Positions 1-5,200 of a stretch of 5,200 nucleotides of DNA are shown here, piece after piece. Source of the DNA: Oscillospiraceae bacterium (lineage in GTDB: Bacteria; Bacillota; Clostridia; UMGS1810); assembly GCA_022769845.1 (NCBI GenBank), contig JALEIO010000052.1, positions 1 through 5,200 of the forward strand. The letters are read 5' to 3'. Each line of letters starts with the position of its first letter. Position 1 is the stretch's first letter. A program made the translations under genes and the position numbers. The notes beneath the pieces are model-generated. The model saw nothing but the letters and a program-made list of their open reading frames with translations, had not been told where the DNA came from and did no database searches.

Positions 1-1
1 G

Positions 2-979
2 AAATTGGCAGGCAAAACCGTTGCAATTATCGGTTATGGCTCGCAGGGCCACGCTCATGCGCTTAATCTTAAAGACAGCGGCGTGGATGTTATTGTAGGA
101 CTTTATGAAGGTTCAAAAAGTTGGGCAAAGGCTGAAAGTCAGGGGCTCAAGGTTATGACCGCTAATGATGCGGCAAAAAACGCAGATATCATTATGATTC
201 TGATTAACGATGAAAAGCAGGCAAAACTCTATAAAGAAAGCATAGAGCCGAATCTTACAGAAGGCAAAACACTTGCGTTTGCTCACGGCTTCAATATTCA
301 TTTTGGCTGCATTGTACCGCCTGAAAATGTAAACGTTATTATGATTGCACCAAAAGGTCCGGGACACACAGTTCGCTCCGAATATCAGGCAGGCAAAGGA
401 GTTCCTTGCCTTATCGCGGTTTATCAGGATGCAACCGGCGACGCTTGGGATTTAGGTCTCGCTTACGCTCTCGGAATCGGCGGTGCAAGAGCAGGCGTTC
501 TGGAAACCACATTCAGAACAGAAACCGAGACTGACCTCTTTGGCGAGCAGGCAGTTCTCTGCGGCGGTGTATGCGCACTTATGCAGGCAGGCTATGAAAC
601 ACTTGTTGATGCCGGCTACGATCCAAGAAACGCATATTTTGAATGTATCCACGAAATGAAACTTATTGTTGACCTTATCTACCAGAGCGGTTTTGAAGGT
701 ATGAGATACTCAATCTCAAACACCGCAGAATACGGTGATTATATCACAGGACCTAAAATTATCACAGAAGATACTAAAAAGGCTATGAAGAAAATTCTTG
801 CTGATATTCAGGACGGAACATTTGCAAAAGACTTCTTGCTCGATATGTCAGACGCAGGTGCACAGGTACACTTTAAGGCTATGCGTAAGCTTGCAAAGGA
901 ACATTCCTGTGAGAAAGTTGGCAGCGATATCCGTAAACTTTACAGCTGGAGCGATGAGGATAAGCTTATCAACAATTAA
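2..979 (+). CDS. ilvC: Ketol-acid reductoisomerase, class I (5' end truncated by window edge)
   Basis: Cytosolic second enzyme of the valine/isoleucine pathway: it isomerises and reduces 2-acetolactate (or 2-aceto-2-hydroxybutyrate) to the dihydroxy acid, using NAD(P)H and Mg2+. Residues are numbered from the TTG at 5. The Rossmann motif GYGSQGHAHALN is at 10-21, catalytic His94 in AHGFNIHF, Lys117 in APKGPG, metal ligands Asp177 and Glu181 in DLFGE, and Glu213 and Glu217 in FECIHE; the substrate-binding SISNTAEYGD segment is at 236-245. The total length and single helical knotted domain fit the short class I form, not the ~490-residue enterobacterial class II. The reading frame is open to the left edge, and family members carry roughly 10-15 more N-terminal residues, so the TTG at 5 is internal and the true start lies upstream. 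The cofactor loop reads GLYEGSKS, with Tyr where many NADPH enzymes have Arg. It is followed 11 bases later by ilvD. Identification is very secure. Confidence 0.97.
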   Translation, partial: KLAGKTVAIIGYGSQGHAHALNLKDSGVDVIVGLYEGSKSWAKAESQGLKVMTANDAAKNADIIMILINDEKQAKLYKESIEPNLTEGKTLAFAHGFNIHFGCIVPPENVNVIMIAPKGPGHTVRSEYQAGKGVPCLIAVYQDATGDAWDLGLAYALGIGGARAGVLETTFRTETETDLFGEQAVLCGGVCALMQAGYETLVDAGYDPRNAYFECIHEMKLIVDLIYQSGFEGMRYSISNTAEYGDYITGPKIITEDTKKAMKKILADIQDGTFAKDFLLDMSDAGAQVHFKAMRKLAKEHSCEKVGSDIRKLYSWSDEDKLINN

Positions 980-990
980 GGAGAGTTGTT

Positions 991-2646
991 ATGGTTAGTG
1001 ATAAATTAACAAAAGGTCCTCAAAATGCACCACACAGAGCTTTATATCACGCTCTGGGGCTGACTGAGGAAGAAATATCAAAACCGCTGGTTGGAATAGT
1101 AAGCTCGTACAATGAGATTGTTCCGGGACATATGAATATTGATAAAATTGTGGATGCTGTAAAGCTCGGTGTCGCAATGGCAGGCGGAACCCCCGTGGTT
1201 TTCCCTTCTATCGCAGTGTGTGACGGTATAGCTATGGGACATAACGGAATGAAATATTCTCTCGCCACCCGTGACCTGATTGCAGACTCTACCGAGGCTA
1301 TGACATTAGCACACGGCTTTGATGCACTTGTTATGGTGCCAAACTGTGATAAGAATGTTCCCGGACTTTTAATGGCGGCAGCACGCACAAACCTCCCGAC
1401 AGTATTTGTAAGCGGCGGCCCTATGCTTGCAGGCAGAATCGACGGAAAGAAAACAAGTTTATCCAGTATGTTTGAAGCAGTAGGCTCATATTCTGCAGGA
1501 AACTTAAGCGAAGAAAAGCTCACAGAGTATGAATGTAAAGCATGTCCAACCTGCGGCTCCTGTTCGGGTATGTATACTGCAAATTCAATGAACTGCTTAA
1601 CGGAGGCTCTTGGTATGGGACTTCGCGGTAACGGAACAATTCCTGCGGTGTATTCATCAAGAATTGAACTTGCAAAGCACGCAGGTATGGCTGTTATGGA
1701 GCTTGTGAAAAAGGATATCCGCCCCCGTGATATTATGACAAAGGATGCGTTCTATAATGCACTCACTGTTGATATGGCTCTTGGCTGCAGCACAAACAGT
1801 ATGCTTCACATTCCTGCGATTGCTCATGAGTGCGGTATTGAAATAAATCTTGATATTGCAAATAATATCAGCTCAAAAACACCTAATCTGTGCCACCTTG
1901 CACCTGCGGGAAGAACTTATATGGAGGACTTGGACGAGGCAGGCGGTGTGTATGCAGTGATGAATGAGCTTAACAAAAAAGGTCTTATCAAAACTGATTG
2001 CATAACAATCACAGGCAAAACAATCGGAGAAAATATAGTAGGATGCGAAAATAAAAATCCCGATATTATCCGTCCGATAGATAATCCTTACAGCGAAACA
2101 GGCGGAATAGCAGTGCTTCGCGGTAATCTTGCACCTGACGGTAGTGTTGTAAAAAGAAGCGCAGTTCTTCCTGAAATGCTGGTACATGAAGGACCCGCAA
2201 GAGTTTTTGACTGCGAAGAAGATGCACAAGCGGCAATTAACGCAGGTAAAATCAATCCCGGTGATGTGGTTGTAATCCGCTACGAAGGGCCGAAAGGCGG
2301 TCCCGGTATGCGTGAGATGTTAAATCCCACCTCTGCAATTATGGGTATGGGACTTGGTTCATCGGTTGCACTCATTACTGACGGAAGATTTTCCGGAGCA
2401 ACAAGAGGGGCGTGCATCGGTCATGTGTCTCCCGAAGCTGCAAGCGGCGGTATGATAGGCATTGTAAAAGACGGAGATATTATTTCTATCAATATTCCCG
2501 AAAACAGCCTGATGCTTAAAGTGTCGGATGAAGAGATTAAGGAGCGTATGGCAAGCTTTGTTCCTAAGAAAAAAGAACTTTCCGGCTATTTGAAACGCTA
2601 TGCGCTATCCGTTTCAAGCGGTGCTGAAGGAGCTGTTTTGAATTGA
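991..2646 (+). CDS. ilvD: Dihydroxy-acid dehydratase
   Basis: Cytosolic Fe-S dehydratase that converts the dihydroxy acid made by IlvC into the 2-keto acid precursor of valine (also leucine) or isoleucine. The start ATG has AAGGAG at 978-983 (overlapping the ilvC stop), 7 bases upstream. At 551 residues it is close to the Bacillus-type length. Visible family signatures are VCDGIAMGHNGM (76-87), PNCDKNVPG (117-125, with cluster Cys119 and the Lys121 usually carbamylated as a metal ligand), CPTCGSCSGM (185-194), NSMNCLTEALG (198-208), YEGPKGGPGM (431-440) and LITDGRFSGAT (461-471, with the likely catalytic base Ser468), then IGHVSPEAASGG. Where [2Fe-2S]-type enzymes carry a cysteine (PCN), this protein has VPGH (44-47), as in the oxygen-sensitive E. 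coli enzyme. It sits in operon order ilvC-ilvD, and its stop overlaps the next start. Identification is very secure; the cluster type is inferred. Confidence 0.97.
   Translation: MVSDKLTKGPQNAPHRALYHALGLTEEEISKPLVGIVSSYNEIVPGHMNIDKIVDAVKLGVAMAGGTPVVFPSIAVCDGIAMGHNGMKYSLATRDLIADSTEAMTLAHGFDALVMVPNCDKNVPGLLMAAARTNLPTVFVSGGPMLAGRIDGKKTSLSSMFEAVGSYSAGNLSEEKLTEYECKACPTCGSCSGMYTANSMNCLTEALGMGLRGNGTIPAVYSSRIELAKHAGMAVMELVKKDIRPRDIMTKDAFYNALTVDMALGCSTNSMLHIPAIAHECGIEINLDIANNISSKTPNLCHLAPAGRTYMEDLDEAGGVYAVMNELNKKGLIKTDCITITGKTIGENIVGCENKNPDIIRPIDNPYSETGGIAVLRGNLAPDGSVVKRSAVLPEMLVHEGPARVFDCEEDAQAAINAGKINPGDVVVIRYEGPKGGPGMREMLNPTSAIMGMGLGSSVALITDGRFSGATRGACIGHVSPEAASGGMIGIVKDGDIISINIPENSLMLKVSDEEIKERMASFVPKKKELSGYLKRYALSVSSGAEGAVLN
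2627..2632 (+). promoter_or_regulatory. Shine-Dalgarno site supporting the TTG start of the DUF815 gene
   Basis: AAGGAG lies inside the 3' end of ilvD, 10 bases before the TTG at 2643. The next in-frame ATG (2655) would be 22 bases away, too far for this site. This favours the TTG as start and makes the gene overlap ilvD by four bases (TTGA), a classic arrangement for translational coupling. Confidence 0.65.
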
Positions 2647-3845
2647 ACAAATTAATGGAATTGTCACAGCGTCTGCATGCAGTATCTGTTATGCGTGAAT
2701 TGATTGAAGACAGGGTTATTAAGGCGCTTATGTCATTTCTGGAACTTACAGATGAGGCGTCGGAAACAGAAAAGATTGATGCTTATACAACATTTGTCAG
2801 TGAGCTTTATATGACAGGTGCCGAAACATTTTCGGAATATGTAAAACGGATTGTCTTTGAGAGTGAAAACATTTATGTAAAAATCAAAGGTAAGGGAGAA
2901 ATCCCGTCTGCTGTTTTGGAAAAAAGCATTATGGAAGATTTGAAGACTTTTGATGAAGTGGCAAAATTAACGCCGGAAAGCTTGCTGAATGAGTACGATT
3001 TCCTACCTCGGTTTGAAACAGAAAAGTGCAGTATCAAAAATGACTATATAAAGCGTCTTGACCGTATTGAAAAATACGGCTATGGTATATATGCAAAGTA
3101 CAAAATGTTTTATATCGGCGAGGACGGCGGAATAGTTCCGGTTCAGAATCCTGATGAAACAATGCTTTCCGATCTCATAGATTATAAGCGTGAACAAAAG
3201 ATTATATTGGATAATACAAAGGCCTTGTTATCAGGCAAGCCTGCGGCAAATATCTTGCTTACGGGCGATGCCGGAACAGGTAAATCCTCAACCGTAAAAG
3301 CTGTCGTAAATGAGCTTTATGATAAAGGTCTTCGTATTATTGAAATCCGTAAAGAACAACTGCATAAAATACCGAAAATTCTTGATGATCTGACAGAAAA
3401 TCCACTGAAATTCATCTTGTTTATTGATGACTTATCTTTTACAAAGGATGATGATAATTTCAGTGCATTAAAAGCAATCTTAGAAGGCTCTGTATCTGCA
3501 AAGTCAAATAATGTGGCAATCTATGCAACCTCTAACCGCAGACATCTTGTTAAAGAGAATTTTTCTGACCGTGAAGGTGATGATGTGCATTTCAATGACA
3601 CAATGCAGGAACTGTTGTCACTTTCGGAACGGTTCGGTATTCAGCTTACATTTTCAAGACCTGATAAGGCAACATATCTTGATATTGTCCGTAACCTTGC
3701 GGATAAGCAGGGAATCAAATATAATCCCGAAAAGCTTGATGCTGCGGCTGAAAAATTCGTACTTAAAAGAGGCACACGTTCAGCCCGTGCTGCTAAACAG
3801 TTTATTGACGGAATTGCCTCAAGAAATATTTCAGATATACTATAA
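2643..3845 (+). CDS. DUF815-family AAA ATPase, function unknown
   Basis: A 400-residue soluble P-loop ATPase. The N-terminal ~190 residues are family-specific, mostly charged and helical, with no signal peptide or membrane segment. The AAA core follows: Walker A GDAGTGKS (208-215), Walker B FILFIDD (257-263), the well-conserved stretch LSFTKDDDNFSALKAILEGS (264-283), and a sensor-1-like YATSNRRH (294-301). A SERFG segment is at 328-332 and an Arg-rich C-terminal GTRSARAAKQF (377-387), likely the sensor-2 helix. The Walker B ends in DD rather than DE, as I recall for this family. Overall it matches DUF815 (an AAA+ family of unknown role in Firmicutes and some proteobacteria). The start is TTG at 2643, overlapping the ilvD stop TGA; ATG at 2655 is the alternative. 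Co-transcription with ilvC-ilvD is evident from the spacing, but no BCAA function follows from that. A terminator begins 17 bases after the stop. The family call is confident; substrate and partners are unknown. Confidence 0.9.
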   Translation: MNKLMELSQRLHAVSVMRELIEDRVIKALMSFLELTDEASETEKIDAYTTFVSELYMTGAETFSEYVKRIVFESENIYVKIKGKGEIPSAVLEKSIMEDLKTFDEVAKLTPESLLNEYDFLPRFETEKCSIKNDYIKRLDRIEKYGYGIYAKYKMFYIGEDGGIVPVQNPDETMLSDLIDYKREQKIILDNTKALLSGKPAANILLTGDAGTGKSSTVKAVVNELYDKGLRIIEIRKEQLHKIPKILDDLTENPLKFILFIDDLSFTKDDDNFSALKAILEGSVSAKSNNVAIYATSNRRHLVKENFSDREGDDVHFNDTMQELLSLSERFGIQLTFSRPDKATYLDIVRNLADKQGIKYNPEKLDAAAEKFVLKRGTRSARAAKQFIDGIASRNISDIL

Positions 3846-3861
3846 ATATGTATAAAATGAT

Positions 3862-3914
3862 AAAAAGTCAATTTTTTCAGCAGAAAATTCTCTGAAAGTA
3901 TTGACTTTTTCTTT
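3862..3914 (+). terminator. Intrinsic terminator of the ilvC-ilvD-DUF815 operon
   Basis: A perfect 11-bp stem pairs 3862-3872 (AAAAAGTCAAT) with 3900-3910 (ATTGACTTTTT). After one T/T mismatch it continues as a 7-bp upper stem, 3874-3880 with 3892-3898 (one G-U), around an 11-base loop. The 3' arm runs into a T-rich tract (TTTTTCTTTT, 3906-3915). The matching A-run at the 5' base would let it act on the opposite strand too, but no gene approaches from the right. Its 3' arm contains the -35 box of the next promoter. Confidence 0.85.
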
Positions 3915-3929
3915 TAAAGGGTATATAAT
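3901..3929 (+). promoter_or_regulatory. Near-consensus sigma-A promoter
   Basis: The -35 box TTGACT (3901-3906) and -10 box TATAAT (3924-3929) are separated by exactly 17 bp: 11 of 12 consensus positions. Transcription is expected to start near 3935-3937 (A-rich), about 24 bases before the small reading frame at 3960. The -35 element is part of the 3' stem of the upstream terminator. Confidence 0.75.
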
Positions 3930-3959
3930 ATTTAAAAACCACAGAAAGAGAAAAGAATA

Positions 3960-4076
3960 ATGACTGTAATTTTCAATACTCTAGCACTAATTATATACAT
4001 TATTAGCATAATTATTATTGGTTATGCTTATTTGTGTATGTATATGTTGCCTGTGAGTAGGAAAATTGAAGCGTAG
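3960..4076 (+). CDS. Possible 38-residue small membrane protein or leader peptide
   Basis: ATG at 3960 opens a 38-codon frame ending in TAG at 4074-4076. Residues 4-30 are strongly hydrophobic (runs such as IIYIISIIIIGYAY) and would form one transmembrane helix. They are followed by a short polar tail, PVSRKIEA, with two positive charges. The frame sits about 24 bases behind a strong promoter and 42 bases ahead of a strong terminator, which is what a dedicated small-protein gene would look like. Against it, the upstream purine stretch (AGAAAGAG, ~3943-3950) is only a weak ribosome site compared with the other genes here. AT-rich DNA also readily gives Ile/Tyr-rich frames by chance. I do not recognise a family. 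The same transcript could instead be a small RNA or an attenuator leader for the regulator at 4188. Confidence 0.45.
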   Translation: MTVIFNTLALIIYIISIIIIGYAYLCMYMLPVSRKIEA

Positions 4077-4118
4077 TCATAATAGTTTTCCTTATCAAGA
4101 ATAATTGTTTAAACATTA

Positions 4119-4149
4119 TCCTCACTTGCAACTCAAGTGGGGGTTTTTT
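4119..4149 (+). terminator. Intrinsic terminator/attenuator between the small ORF and the regulator gene
   Basis: A 10-bp stem pairs 4119-4128 (TCCTCACTTG) with 4134-4143 (CAAGTGGGGG, two G-U pairs) around a five-base loop, followed directly by six T (4144-4149). This is a textbook Rho-independent terminator. It lies 22 bases before the Shine-Dalgarno of the response regulator, so it stands between the only strong promoter seen (3901-3929) and that gene. Confidence 0.85.
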
Positions 4150-4187
4150 AATTTATTTTTAAATTTGACTTAAAGGAGGTCGTAGTA

Positions 4188-4886
4188 ATGGATAATGAGT
4201 TAGTCTTGGTGGCGGATGGTGACAGGCGAATTCGCAACCTTATTAACATTACCTTGCAGGCACATGATTACAAATGTATCACAGCAAATAGCGGTGAAAG
4301 TGCCATCCTTTTGACCTCAACCAACAATCCTGCCACAGTTCTTTTGGAGCTTAATCTTCCTGATATGGACGGAATGGAGGTAATAAGGAAAATCCGTTCA
4401 TGGTCTGATGTTCCGATTGTAGTTGTCAGTACCAGATGCGAGGATAACGATAAGGTTATGGCTCTTGATGAAGGAGCAGACGATTATGTTACAAAGCCTT
4501 ATTCTGTTGAAGAGCTGCTTGCAAGGATCAGAGTTCTGAACAGACGGTATACTCGCAGGATTATGGAAACAAGCGCGGCCTCGGTATTTCATAACGGCGG
4601 CCTTCGTATTGATTACGCGTCAAACTGTGTTTATGTAAATGATAAGGAAGTTCATTTGACTCCCATTGAATATAAGATTTTATGTATGCTTTCTCACAAC
4701 TGCGGAAAGGTTCTGACTCACACAGACATAACAAAAGAAGTCTGGGGTAACAGTTGGGAAAGTACAGTTATCTCACTTCGCACCTTTATGGCAACTTTGA
4801 GGAAAAAAATTGAAACAGGACATAAGCAGCAGTATATCTATACCCACACAAGCGTAGGATACAGAATGGTAAATATCAACAGCTAA
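4188..4886 (+). CDS. Orphan KdpE-like OmpR-family response regulator with a degenerate receiver domain
   Basis: A 232-residue cytosolic DNA-binding protein. ATG at 4188 is preceded by a perfect AAAGGAGGT (4172-4180) at 7 bases. The receiver domain is about residues 5-120 and the OmpR/PhoB winged helix about 133-228, with VHLTPIEYKIL, GKVLTHTDITKEVWG, recognition helix region SLRTFMATLRKKIE, and wing TSVGYRM. Stretches such as IRSWSDVPIVVVS, DKVMALDEGADDY, HLTPIE and GKVLT align well with KdpE, the potassium-responsive regulator. The active site is altered. The phospho-acceptor Asp is Glu54 (LLELNLPDMDG). The acidic pair is Asp10-Gly11 instead of two acids. Ser81, Tyr100 and Lys103 at the switch positions are kept. 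Ordinary aspartyl phosphorylation therefore looks unlikely, and Glu54 may mimic the active state. No histidine kinase or transporter gene lies beside it in the window, and it ends in its own terminator. The family call is strong; target genes are unknown. Confidence 0.93.
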   Translation: MDNELVLVADGDRRIRNLINITLQAHDYKCITANSGESAILLTSTNNPATVLLELNLPDMDGMEVIRKIRSWSDVPIVVVSTRCEDNDKVMALDEGADDYVTKPYSVEELLARIRVLNRRYTRRIMETSAASVFHNGGLRIDYASNCVYVNDKEVHLTPIEYKILCMLSHNCGKVLTHTDITKEVWGNSWESTVISLRTFMATLRKKIETGHKQQYIYTHTSVGYRMVNINS

Positions 4887-4892
4887 AAAGCC

Positions 4893-4931
4893 GGACTCTA
4901 AATTTGCATTTCAGAGTCCTTTATGTTATTT
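4893..4931 (+). terminator. Intrinsic terminator of the response regulator gene
   Basis: GGACTCT (4893-4899) pairs with AGAGTCC (4913-4919), and an inner AAAT/ATTT pairing (4900-4903 with 4908-4911) extends the stem past a bulged C. An A-run precedes it and a moderately T-rich stretch follows (from 4920). It starts 6 bases after the stop codon, so the regulator gene is the last gene of its transcript. Confidence 0.8.
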
Positions 4932-4954
4932 AATCAGAATTTTATAAAAAACTA

Positions 4955-4983
4955 TTGGCAATGCATAGTAATATTAGTATAAT
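4955..4983 (+). promoter_or_regulatory. Sigma-A promoter for the T-box leader
   Basis: The -35 box TTGGCA (4955-4960) and -10 box TATAAT (4978-4983) are spaced by 17 bp, within very AT-rich DNA. Transcription should begin near 4990, about 20 bases before the structured leader. A second TATAAT at 4987-4992 has no good -35 at the right distance. Confidence 0.7.
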
Positions 4984-5009
4984 AATTATAATTTAATAAT
5001 CATTAAACC

Positions 5010-5200
5010 GTTGAGGCAGAAAAAAGGCAGAGTCGGTCTTTCCGAGCGAGTGGATTATGGTGTGAGTTCCACAAAGGCTCTCTGAGTAATATGGACTGCT
5101 AAGGGCTGTGTTAAATGCACAGACGTAAGGCTCGCGTAAGAAGTCGGGAGTATGCTGGTACTCTGCTAAGTGCACAGGTCATGCTGTGAATCAAGGTGGC
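5010..5200 (+). promoter_or_regulatory. T-box riboswitch leader, probably tRNA-Trp responsive (3' end cut by window edge)
   Basis: This RNA leader binds an uncharged tRNA and controls the unseen downstream gene. For Stem I, lower helix GCAG (5027-5030) pairs with CTGC (5096-5099). The upper helix GAGC (5044-5047) pairs with GCTC (5077-5080). The AG-bulge region is GA (5048-5049) opposite AAAG (5073-5076), and the distal helix GTGGA (5050-5054) pairs with TCCAC (5068-5072). The terminal loop contains the typical TGGTGTGAG. A second hairpin pairs 5106-5110 with 5118-5122, and a Stem III-like hairpin pairs 5148-5152 with 5159-5163. The conserved T-box sequence begins at AAGGTGGC (5193-5200), where the window ends, so the second half of the antiterminator and the terminator are not visible. 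The best specifier triplet is TGG (5092-5094), followed by a purine and then the lower helix. The bulge TGGC would pair with a tRNA ending GCCA, and bacterial tRNA-Trp has G at the discriminator position. Confidence 0.85.

Noticed and set aside
5..7. TTG at 5 as the true ilvC start
   Set aside because: The frame is open to the window edge, no ribosome site can be seen, and the family has additional N-terminal residues before the GKTVAIIGYG segment.
1047..1523. Minus-strand open frame of 158 codons opposite ilvD
   Set aside because: It lies wholly within the very well conserved ilvD frame, has no recognisable domain, and is a by-product of ilvD codon bias.
1873..2229. Minus-strand open frame of 118 codons opposite ilvD, Cys/Phe-rich
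   Set aside because: The composition is that of a reverse-complement shadow; it has no family signature and the sense frame is clearly coding.
3511..3855. Plus-strand 114-codon frame overlapping the end of the DUF815 gene
   Set aside because: It runs out of frame through the conserved C-terminal AAA region, with no ribosome site and no recognisable protein features.
3960..4076. Small ORF as KdpF, the small Kdp potassium-pump subunit, given the nearby KdpE-like gene
   Set aside because: It is one-helix and hydrophobic, but longer than typical KdpF and without convincing sequence agreement, and no kdpA/B/C follows.
4165..4193. TTGACT at 4165-4170 as a -35 box for the regulator
   Set aside because: At 17 bp spacing the -10 would fall on the ATG region (ATGGAT), inside the gene start, and the site overlaps the ribosome-binding region.
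5088..5093. AAT, TAT or ATG as the T-box specifier (Asn, Tyr, Met)
   Set aside because: Tyr and Met tRNAs have A73, which would call for TGGT in the bulge, not TGGC. AAT (Asn, G73) fits the bulge but sits too far from the lower helix. TGG at 5092-5094 satisfies both position and bulge, though the others are not fully excluded.
4993..5175. Minus-strand 60-codon frame over the T-box region
   Set aside because: The region is explained by a structured RNA leader on the plus strand; the frame has no ribosome site or family match.

Overview
The window looks like a chromosomal segment of a low-to-moderate GC Firmicute, most likely class Clostridia (Oscillospiraceae/Lachnospiraceae-like). The reasons are strong AAGGAG(G) ribosome binding sites, a class I KARI and a DHAD whose sequences read like clostridial ones, a DUF815 ATPase, a KdpE-like regulator of the clostridial type, and a T-box leader. 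This placement is by recollection of family sequences, not by a search.

Region 1 (1-3914) is the 3' part of a branched-chain amino acid operon. It holds ilvC (5' end cut by the window edge), ilvD eleven bases later, and a DUF815-family AAA ATPase whose TTG start overlaps the ilvD stop. A long hairpin with a T-tract ends the operon. IlvC and IlvD are consecutive enzymes of valine/isoleucine synthesis. The ATPase has no assigned role, but it is positioned to be translationally coupled to IlvD.

Region 2 (3901-4149) is a compact unit. A near-consensus sigma-A promoter (TTGACT, 17 bp, TATAAT), whose -35 box lies in the 3' arm of the preceding terminator, is followed by a possible 38-residue membrane peptide and then a second intrinsic terminator. 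It could be a free-standing small transcript or an attenuating leader for the next gene.

Region 3 (4172-4925) is a single OmpR/KdpE-type response regulator with a perfect Shine-Dalgarno, its own terminator and no kinase gene in view. Its receiver domain is degenerate: the phospho-acceptor Asp is Glu and one metal-binding acidic residue is Gly. It therefore probably works without ordinary phosphorylation.

Region 4 (4955-5200) is a second strong promoter (TTGGCA, 17 bp, TATAAT) driving a T-box leader that runs off the window end. The best specifier codon (TGG) and the T-box bulge sequence (TGGC, which matches a G discriminator base) both point to tRNA-Trp, so the unseen downstream gene is predicted to be tryptophan-related. 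No mobile element, CRISPR array or tRNA/rRNA gene was seen.
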